Positions 1 through 14,830 of a stretch of DNA of 64,000 nucleotides are shown piece after piece. The translations under genes were made by a program, and so were the position numbers. Source of the stretch: Cristatella mucedo (Eukaryota; Bryozoa; Phylactolaemata; Cristatellidae); contig WPIO01000003.1 of the NCBI GenBank assembly GCA_009760855.2, forward strand, positions 10,927,001 through 10,991,000, written 5' to 3'. The notes beneath the pieces were generated by a model that searched no databases, was not told the origin of the DNA, and saw nothing but the letters and a program-made list of their open reading frames with translations. Numbering within the stretch: position 1 is the first letter of the stretch; every line of letters begins with the position of its first letter.

Positions 1-540
1 GTGGCCCTCCGTCGCTGCCGAATAGACTTCTCTACTTTTATCTTATGTTAAAGTACTTTCTTCGTTGCTGCCGCTTTCTACCACGATCGGCATACCTGCG
101 CGCATGCGTGCTGCACGTACGCCTGCCGCGATTACAATTCTCAGGGCTTCGCCGCCACTCGCCGCGCGTCGGCTGAGCCTAGCGCCATTACGGACGACGC
201 GCGTGCGACCTAGTTCTGACCGAACGCGGAAGCCGCTACATGCACTCGCGGCGCTCGGTCCCGGCGGCAGAGCGGAGAGCGTCGGCACTCGGACTTCGAC
301 GGAAGATGGCTGCATCGTCGGCCTCGATAGCTCTCGCGTCGCGCGCGTTGCACACGCTCGACCTTCCTCGGCTACGCGCAGACGCGGTGGCGGCCTCGGC
401 GGTGGCGGCCTCAGCGGTGGCGATCGCGGCGGCGGCGCCGCCGGAGCTGTCAAGTTGAGAAGCCCCGAGGCGGAGCGCCCGGTCGCCCACAGTGCCCGCC
501 AGCGGGGCGCACCGGCGTTCAGAGGAAGCTACTAGCATTA
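1..540. other. CpG-rich island, possible promoter or first exon
   Basis: This stretch is very GC- and CpG-rich, unlike the AT-rich DNA that follows, and open frames run through it on both strands. An ATG at 306 in good context (AAGATGG) opens a + frame of 50 alanine-rich codons ending at 458. I do not recognise the peptide and see no convincing splice donor. CpG islands further right coincide with the starts of host genes, so this may be the promoter or first exon of a gene whose body lies left of the window. That is inference only. Confidence 0.35.
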
Positions 541-777
541 CGTCTAATTAGAGCAGACGCGGCCCTATTAGTCATGTTGACAAATTCCCCTTCTGCACTC
601 CGGGTTCGTCAATGCTGGCTTTGGAACTAGTGCAGGCGGTGCAGATTTCTTTCCCGATACCCTTCCTTCATGACCTTGGCGTCGGCTGCCACAGCACCAG
701 GCAGGCGCAAACAGAAGCCGGAAGCGATCCCATCCTGCGGCCGGCTGACGGCAGCGTCCGTAGGCTCGCGGGGCGAT

Positions 778-858
778 ATATAAATAAATATATATAAATA
801 AATAAATAAATATATAAATATATATATATATATGTATATGTATATGTATATGTATACA
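778..858. repeat. AT-rich microsatellite (TAAA/TA/TATG)
   Basis: Compound simple repeat of TAAA, TA and TATATG units. It has no coding value; the His/Tyr/Ile-rich frames crossing it are artefacts of the repeat. Confidence 0.85.
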
Positions 859-1026
859 TAAAAAGAATGCCGGTCGAAACAGCTCGGGAAAGTGCAAAGT
901 AAGTGGAAGTCCGGAGCGTCCAGTCAAGACGTTATAGAAAGTGATTGCCCAAAAGTCCTCGTTATTTGGATAGGACACCGGAGGGTCTGCGTGCAATCCA
1001 AGCGTCCGCTTCCAAAGGTACCCTCC

Positions 1027-1300
1027 ACTAGGTGACCACATCAGCTCCACGGTCAAGTCCGCCTACTTTCACCTAGCTGCGCACCAGTGCCAACATTCGG
1101 GCTTGGTAGTAGCCAAGCATACCGCAGCCAAGCTGGTCCACGCATTCGCGACATCCCATCTGTACTTCTGTAGCTCACTGCTTGCGGGTCTTGCGGCCCG
1201 TGCAATCAGGCGCTTACAGCCGGCGGCAGACTCTGCGGCCAGGCTTCTCTGTCGCGAGCGCCGCAGAGCTGCCAGACATTGCATTGCACGCCGCCGCTCG
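1027..1300 (+). mobile_element. L2-type LINE fragment (C-terminal region)
   Basis: The + frame reads DDHISSTVKSAYF, then KLVHAFATSHLYF, LLAGLAARAIRRLQ and SAARLLCRERR. These match, in order, the region after the reverse transcriptase in the better L2 copies of this window (for example 16462-16764 on the opposite strand). Internal damage and truncation at both ends show a dead fragment. Confidence 0.75.
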
Positions 1301-1319
1301 TCCAACTCTTCGCCCCAAA

Positions 1320-1508
1320 AATAAATAAAATAAATAAATAAATCCTAGCTGATTAAACAGTCTCGTTTTGTATAGCGACAGAAGAGCCTTTACGGCTATC
1401 ACCACCGCTTGCAGTGGCGATAAAGGATGGCCCACCGCAGGAATCGCACCCACGACCTCGGGACCGACGTCGCGAAAGCAACCGCCTTACCAGGTGTGCC
1501 ATCACGGC
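1320..1508 (-). mobile_element. SINE-B, tRNA-derived
   Basis: Read on the minus strand it has a tRNA-like head with a B-box-like block near the right end, a central GC-rich hairpin segment, the AAGGCTCTTCTGTCGCTAT block and the AATCAGCTAG end followed by an (ATTT)n tail at the left. The same order recurs in at least eight other places in the window. Confidence 0.75.
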
Positions 1509-1617
1509 TCGCGCAAGAAGTCCAAGCCTCCGCGGCTCTCGATGCCGGCAGCCTTTCAGTAGGACTTTCAGTTGACCTCTGTCGCATTAGATCTTCGCTT
1601 TTCGAGCAGCCGCAGTC

Positions 1618-1695
1618 TCCACTCGCGAGGCGGTACTCGGTCCGCTCGCGAGGCGGTACTCGGTCCGCTCCCCAAGGCGGTACTCGGTCCGCTGC
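1618..1695. repeat. Short tandem repeat, three units of about 23 bp
   Basis: The unit GAGGCGGTACTCGGTCCGCT recurs three times with small changes in the linker (CGC/CCCAA). It lies in a GC-rich stretch just left of the LTR-like sequence at 1790-2115. Confidence 0.8.
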
Positions 1696-1789
1696 CCGCG
1701 GACCACTTCCCCATCATCCGACTTCTCCACGATCGCCGCGTAGACGCCAGTGCATCTTCTTACAGTCTTTCGCTTCGCCTCGGCGGCCG

Positions 1790-2115
1790 TCGGGTAGTGT
1801 TGTATGACTCCGTGGCTCCGGCGGCGGCTGTTCTTGTGGAGTCTCACGGAGACACGAGCGCGGACGTGAGCGATGAACGAGACTCAATCTTCATTCCCTC
1901 AGCGGGTACATATACGAGCAGGCTGACTAGCCGCAGATGGGGTGAGGAGTGCGTCTGTGGCGGGCCACATCCTTACATCAAAGGCCGGACGCTGCACCGA
2001 GCGAGTCAATTGCCCAACCACCTGCTGCAGGTGGAGCATTCATTAGTGGCGGATGCTGCTGCACTAATTACAACAGCAGAAGCAGCAGGCTCACACAACA
2101 GTAGCGAGATGATGC
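1790..2115 (-). mobile_element. LTR-like repeat, inverted relative to 26510-26830
   Basis: On the minus strand this carries GGTTGGGC, GGCCTTTGATGT, GTACCCGCTG and TGAGTCTCGTTCA, then CGTGTCTCCGTGAGACTCCAC, in the same order as the + strand at 26510-26830. The second copy has an AATAAAG signal in the middle, as expected for a long terminal repeat. No retroviral-type coding region adjoins either copy. The class (LTR versus another repeat) is inferred. Confidence 0.5.
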
Positions 2116-2129
2116 AGTGACTCGCCGCA

Positions 2130-2980
2130 ACGAGTGCGTTGCTTAATTCGACCGAGGTACTCTCCTAGGACCGCCCTAGCGTCTGCTTGCCGACAGGTCG
2201 CTCGTATTAAACTCGCATAAAAGTTATTTAAATAGGAGCAACCGTGGGCGTGGCCAGAGCCAAATGAGGTTCTACCAAAAATTCTGCTATCTTTAGTCGA
2301 GTATGTGATAAGCGGTTATTTTTTAGGACCGTATGCCATTGGGCTACTCATTAAACTTTACAGTTCTACTTAAAGAAGAAATGTCTACCATGTCGACTGC
2401 AACATTTGGTTATTATTGTGCTAGTATTAGTCAGTATTAAGTCGCCATTGGCTAGAAAAGACGAACAAACTTCTACTCTTGCATTTAGTGTGTCCTTCAG
2501 ATTCTTGATTTATCTCTAGTCTTTGAGAACTTTACTTAGAACTGAAGGATCTCTTTTAAATTTATTTACTCTGTACCGAGCTGTGCTATCATCAGCGGCC
2601 GCTTGCCGCCGTGGTATCTACGAGGTAGCATAATTTAGATGACCTAACAGTTTCGCGCGAAACATATTCTCACCAAGCAGCACTTCACAAAGAGTTCAGC
2701 TAGTCTTAAGTGAAGATTTAGGCTTCTTTCTCTCTACTCGGTTCTGCTTAAAAGCCATTCTGCAAGGAAATAGCACAAGCCATGCACTTGGTATTTCAGC
2801 TACTTTCGATATGTCTACGTCAAGCCGTATAATGCTATATACACACCGGATTCGTCAAAAAAAAAACCTTCTTCACTCAAGTTTTCCTTTGTCAATCAAG
2901 TTGGATTTCAAGTCCCAAATATTCTGCTTTGGGTCGTTATATTTGGCAATAGCATAACGAATCGAGGCACACTGCCGGGC
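2130..2980. other. Unassigned AT-rich intergenic DNA
   Basis: No long frame, repeat family or splice-like exon that I can recognise. The stretch is moderately AT-rich. Confidence 0.5.
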
Positions 2981-2987
2981 CCATGAG

Positions 2988-3290
2988 TGGTGCTGATGCA
3001 GTAGCCCAGCGAGTCGCCTGATCGGATCACCATAGAAAGACTATGGCGCGATATCGACAAGCGGCTGAGGTGGTTGTTCGGCCTAAATCAGTAGCCAACA
3101 TTTACAGTAATATTCAGGCTCCTTGGAATTTTTCACAGATGAAGAGACAACGCAGCAGTTTGCGGGCCTCTATGCCAGACCAGATAAGCGAGGTCATAAA
3201 GAGTAGCGGTGGGGCCTGATCACTCTAAGCGGATACATACCTACAGCGCAGTTTTTGCTCTTGGGCTGCCAATAAATACGTTCACTCACT
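2988..3290 (+). mobile_element. Tc1/mariner transposase remnant (C-terminal part)
   Basis: The + strand encodes SPDRITIERLWRDIDKRLR, a decayed form of the SPDLNPIERLW block that carries the last catalytic region of Tc1-type transposases. Downstream HSKRIHTYSAVFALGLPINT matches the end of the related fragment at 60540-60950. Stops and frameshifts break it. Confidence 0.65.
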
Positions 3291-3584
3291 GTGCGCAATC
3301 GTCCTACTCTTGGAATCGTAGGAGATCCTCCGAAATTAGCCGAGCAAAGTATCGGCCAATGCAGCGGCCGCCATGCTGCGAGTATTTCTTGCGACAAGAT
3401 GTGCGGAGGCGATATCCATATCGGATTTTGTTACAGTAATACTACCAACAACTTTTTCGTAATGACGGCAATATACATATAACTGCGAATTCAAACCGGT
3501 GCGAGTGCAAGCTCAGTTTTCATAGTTTAGAGTAGTGTCTTAGTTTTTCACTTTTGCAGCTCCTCAAGAATAATAGCAATAACA

Positions 3585-3676
3585 CATGGGCATAGGGCTC
3601 GAGCCCCGAGGTATATGTGAAGCGCCTAAATAGAGATTTAAGTTCTCTTGGGGCGCTATATAAATGAATTATATAG
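3585..3676 (+). mobile_element. SINE-A, 5'-truncated
   Basis: Begins just before the B-box (GGCTCGAGCCCC) and continues through GTGAAGCGCC, the AGAG..CTCT hairpin, GGGGCGCTATATAAATG and an AATTATAT end. The tRNA-like A-box half is missing. It abuts the L2 tail that follows, in tail-to-tail orientation. Confidence 0.75.
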
Positions 3677-4245
3677 TATTATATTATAGCGCCCTCAGAG
3701 AACTGAATCTCTTTCCAGGCAATTTACAGATGCTGTATAGAAAGCATTGCCAAATGATTGGTGGTAGCAGCCACAAGCAGCATGCATAGTGTAAGCAGGT
3801 ACACGTGCACGAAGAACGAATCACTAAGACCAACCAAATGCTGTAATAAACAGGTGCGTTTTAAGCTTCTTTTTGTACGTGGTCATGTCAGGGGACGTTG
3901 TGACGTGCGTCGGTATTAAGTTCCAGGCTTTGGGAGCATAGGAACTAAACGTACGGTCTCCGACGGTTCTGAGGTTTGTACGAGGTACGGCTAAACGATT
4001 CGAATCAGAACAGTGGGTTTTACGATCTTTCACCTGGTTGGGGGCAGTTCAGATAAGTATGCTGAGCCAGAGGATGAAGAGACCTAAAAGTAAGTGACAG
4101 AACCTTGAAGTCGATGCGCTGCTTGACTGGGAGCCAGTGCAGGTCGGCATGAAGTGGTGCGATGCGGCAAGTGCAAAGAATGAGATGCCAATGTGTCTAC
4201 GGAAGTCTATAGTCGAGTCCCAGATCGCAGTCCACAACGCTACCT
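3677..4245 (-). mobile_element. L2-type LINE, 3' portion
   Basis: The left end is the L2 3' hairpin (GCGCCCTCAGAGAACTGAAT... on the + strand). Minus-strand frames give [22 protein letters not shown] and the KKLKTHLF end at 3824-4033, then an earlier part in another frame at 4049-4237. At least one frameshift separates them. Confidence 0.85.
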
Positions 4246-4267
4246 GCTTAGCAACGCGCTTAAATTA

Positions 4268-4405
4268 TTAATTAATTCATGTGTATAGCGCCCCAAGAGA
4301 ACTTAATCTGTATTCAGGCGCTTTACATACGCCTCGGGGCTCGAGCCCATGACCTCAGTCAGACCTTTGTCGGGGCGAGCAACTTAATCGCTGGTGATAC
4401 TCGCG
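4268..4405 (-). mobile_element. SINE-A
   Basis: Minus-strand copy: the tail hairpin lies at the left (GCGCCCCAAGAGAACTTAAT) and the B-box GGCTCGAGCCC and A-box-like head at the right. It has several substitutions. Confidence 0.8.
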
Positions 4406-4409
4406 GCTC

Positions 4410-5920
4410 TCTTTTTGCTCGTTTCCCAAATTTGTGTGAGCAAAGTGGCTAAGATTGGAGAGTTAATCCCCGTAGTAACATCCCAATTGGACTCTTCGAC
4501 TTCCCCATAGTAGTCAATAAAAAGTGAAGGTGCAATGCAAATAAAGAAAATGGTCATTTTATTGTATTTCTATTTGAATTTAACTGATACCTTCAATCTC
4601 AACGCTGTTCAATAGGAAATACAAATCAGAACTTTGGAATTTCAGACCAGAATTCACGAAAGTTAGAAAAGCGAATTCGTGCGAATCGCTTATGCTAATG
4701 AGTGGCACTCCCCAGCATTCACGGTCAGCCTCAGCTCTACACTCTTAAATGTGCACTCGAGACTAAGCAATATGAAAAAGTTTCTGCTTTCACAAATCTG
4801 GGCTGGATTGATGGGTTTTAGGTTCAATTCCAAAGGACCGAGCGGCAACGCGTCTTTCTTGCGCTTCAATTTAGGATTAGCGATTAGAGGCAGCTGAAAT
4901 TCAGCCAATATCATACAGATGCTATGATTCAATTGCCTGGCTATCGAAGATGATTGGCTAGGCTTCTGTCTATGATTCAGAGGTAGATTTTTGCTGGAAT
5001 CGACCTACTATTTAAGTAACGCTATCGTTACAATCATGCCTACGGCACTTAGCGTTTCTGTATGTCGAGCTCGGACCAGACACCGTCAAAGTGATGATCG
5101 ATTTCCTGCATGTTTTCGGCCATGACTTGCCCTGCATACACATTTGATTCGTATAACCCTGGAAGCATATATGGCAGCTTTTCTAGTGAAAAGCACGGAA
5201 ATTTATTTTCTAATACCTTCAGTACCTGGCTTTTTCAGTTTCTTTCAAAACGTCTTTTTCACGCAGTAGCTTTTATTTCTTCTTTTCTCATTTGCTGGGA
5301 AAATGCACAAATCGCTGTCAAGGAAATGCATCTCCCGCACATGCCCAAAAATAATCGAATTGTCCTAATGATAATCTGCACATTAATAGTATACTAATTA
5401 GCATCTTAGACGTCCCATGTTTTGTGGCTAGAGTTTTTAGTCATTTCGGTCATCTCGCCAGACACGTGCAAGCGAGAAATGTCACAGATTATTTTATTGT
5501 AATTACAATTATAAGCTCATGGCTATGGCAAGATGCACGCCAGCCAGCTATAAAAACTGCCCCGAGAAAAAGTCCGGGTCTCCTTATGCTTTGCATGAAA
5601 GTATCGCAATCAGATCAACAAAAAACCTATTCTCAATTAAGTCAATAATAATCAGATCAAGAGCCATCCTATCGTATTCTTTATAAAAGTCCTTTCATTC
5701 TTGTTGCAACACCAATCACCAAAGGACGCTTAGGCCTTAAATGTAACATGAGCAAATAATCCTGCGTAATTCGTACGTCGTCCTTATGGCTTTGACCTTC
5801 ATGCATCGGTGTCCGAATCGCTTAAGACAATCTACCACCATGCATATTTTAGTGACGCTGTGGTGATTCTTGCAGTCAACTGGGGGCCTGCCCTTTCTTT
5901 GCAGCGAAGGCTTGTAATAA
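4410..5920. other. Unassigned AT-rich DNA
   Basis: Open frames of 60-95 codons occur (for example 5110-5397), but none shows a recognisable domain or credible exon borders. I see no repeat family here. Confidence 0.45.
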
Positions 5921-5924
5921 TAAA

Positions 5925-6380
5925 GGCAATAATAATAATAATGTGTACGTATAGCACCCTCAGAGAACCTAATCTTTTTATGGGCAATTTAAACATGCTG
6001 CAAGGAAAGATGATTCAGGAGAGTCTTCGTGATTGTGTCACGGTGTACTGTGGCGGTAGTAATGCTATGTATCTGCAGAATGTTGCACCAGCTGTAAGCG
6101 TCTTAGTACACAGGTAAGAGTACCCGCAAGAATCGAATTATAGAAGTCTATACGGAGTCTCACCAATGCACGGACCAGCTTGGCTGTGGTATCATTACCT
6201 AAGCAAGTCCGAATTTTTGTAATTTAACGCAGTAAAAAGTAGACCGATCTAACAGTAGAGCTGAGTGGTTACCTACTGAAAGGTCGTTTTAAATAAAAAC
6301 ACTCAAATTTGTCGCTGACGCAACAGAGCCCATTTTGAGAACTAGGCTTTCCCAGTTTTTGAGTGACACTAGGTTTGCCC
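5925..6380 (-). mobile_element. L2-type LINE, degenerate 3' fragment
   Basis: Starts with an (AAT)n tract and the antisense L2 hairpin (AGCACCCTCAGAGAACCTAAT). Further right are blocks matching the L2 C-terminal region in antisense (around 6135-6260). It is heavily decayed and the right border is approximate. Confidence 0.6.
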
Positions 6381-6399
6381 GTAGCTATTATTGGCGTGC

Positions 6400-7780
6400 C
6401 TTTGTTGGCCAATTAAACTCTTGAAAGATTTGCTACGCCAGTTTAAGCACACACGCTTAATTCTAAGTAGATTTTGCACGACTCGCCAAGAGCAACTGTA
6501 CGTGTGGTGTTTCCGCACACTTATTACCAGTTGAAATCTTACCAATCTCGGATTAAAATTTTTAAAAACTTTCCCAATCAAACCTCAGAAAATGAACCAC
6601 TACACAAGAACGGGCCCGCGTGCCTTCGCATGCACAAACAGCTAATGGCCTTTTGGTGCTACTTGTCTTAAAGAATGATGGGCGAGCGATCGCTACCGAA
6701 TTACCGTACACCTGCATCTGCCTCTCCTCGTGGATCGTCCGTAGATGTGTGACAGACATTCGCGACCTATTAAAGACGAGAGTTCCGTTTTCCATCACCC
6801 ACATTCTCCACAGTTTGAGGACGTGAATGACAAGTAAAGCGTGATATCACTTGCATGGAGATGATATTCCACTTCATAGGCCTGATTTTCCTGCTCAAGG
6901 CAAGAACTGCACTAAGTGAGAAGAGGCTGAGTCGGAGAACATATCCTCGTTGAACTCCGGGTGTGATGATCCTGCTACGTAAAATCTAATTTCATACGAC
7001 GCGGCATGGTCAGAACCCTGTCGAACAGAGACCGCCAAACCGAACTTGGTTCTGAGATTCTCCAGTAGGACCTTGTACACATATCAACTGGCTTACTCGT
7101 GATTGCACCACGTAAGGAACCAGGCTTTGACCACGAGCGAGGAGTCAATAACTGGTGGCTTCACACACTCAACCTTTCAGAACTGTCTTTGCCGACACAG
7201 ACAGTCTATAACAGAATCTCTAGATTGTAAGTGTTTAGACATGCGAGTAGCCGATAACCATCCAAAAGCCGTCTGTCCGTCGTCCGTCCGTCTTTATACG
7301 AGCCTCATGTGCAGACAAGTTGCCGGTCAATGCCTGACTTATTTATGTCCGATTCTTTGTGCAACGTCTTTTGTCACCCTCATCTGAAGGGACATATTTC
7401 GGTGACCGCGGGTAAATTTTCCGTAAACAAAAAATGACATACCTCAATCAAAGCACCTATAACAGCCTACGGCATCTCCCACGACCCTCTGCTTTAATTA
7501 GCTGTTTTCTGGTCATCAATGATGACTTTACTCCACCAGGCTACTGCCGACCACCACCCTCACCTATGTGATAGCCTCTTCGAAGAACTTTTGGACTTAC
7601 TCATCCGAATATTTGTTTTCATAATCGGCCACTTGACTAGGTGAAAGCGTTCACTAATTACCAGGTTAACAATTATTGCAATCGCCGTAACCAGAAACAA
7701 GCCAAGGGCGAGACCAGACCTTGACCTTGCCCGAGAGCCAATCGTAGATAGGTGAAGGAAGTGGATTAGGCGGTTAGGCC
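6400..7780. other. Unassigned intergenic DNA
   Basis: Only short open frames, with no recognised family or repeat. Confidence 0.45.
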
Positions 7781-7785
7781 ATTGA

Positions 7786-8260
7786 CTTATAATAATAATA
7801 ATACACTTTATAAAGCGTCCTCGGAGAACTCAATCTCTTTCTAGACGCTTTACATTTGCTGAAGGGAAACGCGATTGAATGGTGAGTAATATCGTGCTCG
7901 ATGAACAACATGAATATCATGGTTAGGGGGAGATGCACAGCGTCAGCATGCAAGTGTGTTTAGTGGCAGCATGCACAGGGTCAGCACTCATAAGCACATA
8001 AAGGACGAATCACAGGGACCCACTAAAGGCTGTCCTAAATAGGTGTGTTTTTAATTTCTTTTTAAATGTGGTCAAGTTAGGGAATATTGTGACGGAAGTC
8101 GGGAGTGAGTTCCAGGCTTTGGGAGCATACGAACTAAATGCACGGTCTCCAAAGAATTTGCGGTTCGTACGAGGTATTGGTAAACTGTTGGATTCCGAAA
8201 AGCGGGTGGTACGATGCTTGGCCTGGTGGTACGACGCCTGACTTCTTTTGTAGTCTTAGT
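7786..8260 (-). mobile_element. L2-type LINE, 3' portion
   Basis: It has an (AAT)n tract, the antisense hairpin tail, a 3' UTR with the GTCAGCATGC-type repeat, and the antisense of the APKPGTHS / [14 protein letters not shown] region near 8100-8200. 5'-truncated. Confidence 0.85.
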
Positions 8261-8329
8261 CAAACACGCCCCTTCGGAGAGGTCCAAGGGGTACCAGGGT
8301 CACTTCATCCTGTTCATTCCCCCATTTAT

Positions 8330-8615
8330 ATAATGTAAAGTCAGCATTATGCTCCGACCGTGTGAATTGTTCTTAGTGTGCTTATGAATGCTAAAATTGT
8401 GCATGTAATTTCCAAACAGTCGACATGCGTCATTTCAGCATTTTAAGTGCGTAGAAGGAGATATATTTGGTGGTTCTTTGTGATTCGTTCTTTGAGTGCA
8501 TGTAGCTACTTACTGCTTGCTGCTTCCGGAGGATACTACTATCATTTGGTAATGCTTTCCATGCAGCATTTTTAAAGGCTCTGAGGGCGCTATACAAATG
8601 TACTACTATTATTAA
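8330..8615 (+). mobile_element. L2-type LINE 3' UTR and tail, sense
   Basis: Blocks resembling the L2 3' UTR (TGTGATTCGTTCTT, TTTGGTAATGCTTTCC) end in CTGAGGGCGCTATACAAATG and an (ATT)n-like tract. Part of the hairpin is missing. It lies in inverted orientation to the copy on its left. Confidence 0.6.
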
Positions 8616-8619
8616 AGAA

Positions 8620-10780
8620 ATTTAGTTCTATTGGGCTCTATAATTTTCTTTTATTGTGAGTATTGGCGTGCTAAATCAGCCGGTGTGTGACTGCTTCAAG
8701 AGATTATACACGTTAAAAGAGCTAAAATCATTAAGAACCGGAGGTGAAACAACCTATGGCTTATAAAAAGGTATCTGAAGTGAGGGCTAGTAATGTAATG
8801 TATCTCCGTCTGTAACTTCGCAAAGCCATAAAGACTATGTGGGTGTTACGCAGGAGAGTTTTGTATAGCGCACTCACAGCCTGAGCGGCTTTCGGTACGC
8901 ATTCGGTAGCCAACAGACTTCGTCTCACGCAACAAAGAGAAAGTGGGAAGCATAGCTGAGTCAGGAGAGCAGTTGATGTAGTGAGTGGGTTTTGCCTCAT
9001 CCTGCGCTTATTCAGATGTGACCCATGTCGGCGGTGGAATATGCAGCTATACTTAAAGAAAATGAAATTGCAATTAAGCAGTCATGCTCTTCTATCGTCG
9101 TCATACATTTCTAGAAGAACTGACATCGCCAAATAAAAAAAACGTGAAAAGAAGTCGCTAAAACGTGGTAAGCTTGAAATAAATAAGCAATATTCCCTTT
9201 CAACAGATTGATCGACATATAGGTATATGCAGCGGCGGAGTCAAAATGGGAATACAATTACCTTCCCCTTCCCCCTACAGCGGGAGAGCGACCCGGCCCA
9301 TCCCTACTCCTACACCCTCCCCCCGAAAGTCACCAACAACGAAATTATGTCCTAATTTCACTCGATTAGCAACGGCCCAGTTCGTTTTGAATAAACTCGA
9401 CGACTTTTCGCAATAATTATTCATTAATCGCGGGTCTAGCCCCGCCTACATGAAAATCTTGCTTGGCTTTCCCCCTGCATAGAAATTCTGCAGATCCTGC
9501 CCATAAGATGAAAATCCGGGCTCCATCACTGGCAATACGCTTTTATTTTATTGAACATCGCTGATACATGATTCCTCATCTGGCGCTTAAAGAAGTTGTC
9601 AATAATCGCATGAACCGTAGTGAAGACGCGGGCAGTAGCGCGGTCACACAGAAGCCAAAATGCTTGACCAGCATCGGAGCAGAAATTGTTAACATCCAGG
9701 AATCTCGAATTCCGTAAGTCATAATCGAGAACAGATTAATATCAGCCTACAGTTTACGAGACTGGCGGCGAGTTCGGGTGCCTTCAGTACGTACACTCAG
9801 TGCAGTACGCCTGTTTCCAGATGGGGCCATTAATTGTATAAGAGTACGTTCGTATTGGCTTTTCAAGTTGCTAATGGGATAACTCTTTTAAAGGCAAATC
9901 TACAGGGGACTGCCTATCGCTGCATTATCGGTGCGAAGGTTTGGGTGCTTGAAATGGGGATTCGAACTTCTTTCTAGTGTTTCAAGAGAGGCTACCGGAA
10001 TAGCGCGCTTTCAGTGTGGAGCTTCTAGGTCTCTTAAAATGTCCTTTGTGTCAAACAATGAGTTAAAGTGAACAGTTAAAATAAAAGTAAGAGGTAAAAA
10101 TAACGCGTTTTTAGAGGGGCTAATCCGAGTCGATGTTAAAGTGAATGCCTTGAGCTTGATCACGCCTCACAAGGTTGAGGTTTATTCCCCTAGCCAAAAT
10201 TGTGACTACATCCATGGGTACCGGTCTCCTGTTAGACGACTTTCAAAAGAGCCTTTCGGGTGGCGCTTTTTCGGTGCGGAGATTCGGCGTCTCACAAGAT
10301 GGCGGACGGCCGCTGTTTTAAAGGGGCCGAAGAGACCTCCTGGTCGAAGCTGCTTTGATATGCTGAATCACTCCATCTCCAGAAGATGTTGGTTTTCATG
10401 GAGGGGCTAAGTAGGTCGACCGGGGGCGGCGCTACTTCGATGCGCAGCTTCGTCGCCTGCCTCAAAAATAAAAATAATAGTAATACAGTTGATACATCAA
10501 ATATGGGTGGCCAGGCATCAACATCAGTGGATTTGCCTGCTTTAATCAATGCAGCGCAATGCACACTTAATCGTACAAGATGACGCGATGATTACGCAAT
10601 GTTGTAGCTTCTGACGCTCCTCGCCGACAGAGCCTCTCCAATTGTACCCAGCACCGCAAAAGCGGGAACACAGCCCTCTCCTCAAATAGTTATGCACCCA
10701 ATTTACCATCGATGCTGACCTAGGCGATCAGACTCTGATTGTGTATGTTAGATGCCAATACATGCAGAGACGGCTCTTCA
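8620..10780. other. Unassigned intergenic DNA upstream of PCNA
   Basis: No gene recognised. Around 9900-10460 related phrases recur (a CGCTTT-TCGGTGCGGAG-TTCG-CTC type block near 10010, 10270 and 10430), suggesting an old internally repeated element, but I cannot name it. Confidence 0.4.
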
Positions 10781-10784
10781 ATGA

Positions 10785-13435
<2,651 letters not shown>

Positions 13436-13899
13436 TGCAATCGATGACTGCAACTCGGCCGCTACTCGTTCCTTTTAACTGCTCCGCGCGACTGGGATTG
13501 TGTGGAAGTCCTGTGTACTAGTGACGTGCTTATCTATCGTGATCTGGACGTGTGCAGCTGAATTGACCAGATTTAGCCCTGGCTTAGAGCTTCTGGCGGA
13601 TCCAGACTAGAGAGCCTGTCTGTGCTTTCACTATTTATCGAACAGCCTGCCATGAACCATTGACATGATCCCGTTGAAGTGTTCGTATTTGCTGTTGTAT
13701 ATTAGGTATACTCCACCTAAACAAAACAGTAAATATAAGTACCCTTTGAAGTATATGTATTCTTACTTGTGACAAGCACATCCTAGTTTTTTAGTTGCAC
13801 TGGGGACCTATATATCGATGCAAGCCTACGTGTCTGGTTGTGGCACTACCAATTATGAGCCTTACCCTCGACTTTACCGTGTATGTAAAAATTGGCCAA
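13436..13899 (+). other. PCNA 3' UTR and flank
   Basis: Follows the PCNA stop codon. I found no canonical AATAAA before the L2 copy at 13900, only weak A-rich variants around 13725-13735, so the polyadenylation site is not called. Confidence 0.4.
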
Positions 13900-14830
13900 A
13901 ATATAATATATTTTTATGGCGCCCTCAGAATTAAATCTCTCTTGGCACTTAACAGGTGCTGCATGTGTTTTACCATTACTAAATGTTGGGTGGCAACATC
14001 TGCAAGCAGCAGGCACGAGCAAGTAAGCATGTACATGCACACGTAACGTAGGTCGGTAGTGAGTTCCAAGCGTTGGGAGCATACCTACTGAAGGCAGGGT
14101 CTGATGGTTTGAGGTTCAACGAGGTATGGCTAAACGATTCAGTAAAAACAAAAGGTACGATTCTTCGCCTGATAGGGGAGTAGTTCTGATAGGCTGGAGA
14201 AGAATGGCCAGAAAATAAAAGGACCTAAAAGTGAGTGACAAAACTTTAAAGTCGATGGGCTGCTTGTCTTGGAGCTAGTGCAGGTCAGCGTGAAGAAGTA
14301 GCATGATGTGGCAATTGATTGACGCTCACGATAGATAAGCCTAGATGCAGATATCTGTACCAACCGACCTAAGTGCCCGACGGCACAGGCCGGTAGACCA
14401 GCAAGCAGTGAGCTACAAGAAATCAAGACGGGATATCAAATGCGTGGACCAGTTTAGATGTGGTGTCCCTGCCTAAACAAGCCCGAATTTTAGCAAAGAT
14501 ATGTAGCTGATAGTAGGCAGACGACTTTGGAGCTGATGTGGTCGTCTAATGAAACGTAGCTGTGGAACAGGACACTTGGATTACTTGCAGATTCAACGGG
14601 AGATATGCTGGTTTTGAGTGTGAGGTTTTCCAACATCTAAATCACACTTAGTTTGCCCATAGCAAGTAAGTTGGTTTGTCCGTCATTCAATTTAAGAAAG
14701 TGTGCTGCCATCCAAGTGCGGATATCTTGAATTCGTGCAACAAGAGTAGTAAATTTGACGTGCTGGAGGGCAGGGATGGATCAAAGCCAAGGTACAACTG
14801 AGAAATATCGCCCACGATAATCGATTGGTA
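13900..14830 (-). mobile_element. L2-type LINE, 3' portion, decayed
   Basis: Antisense tail at the left (GGCGCCCTCAGAATTAAATCTCT), then antisense matches to the C-terminal region (14139-14426: [20 protein letters not shown]-like) and the [11 protein letters not shown] region near 14640-14700. Many frameshifts. Confidence 0.75.
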
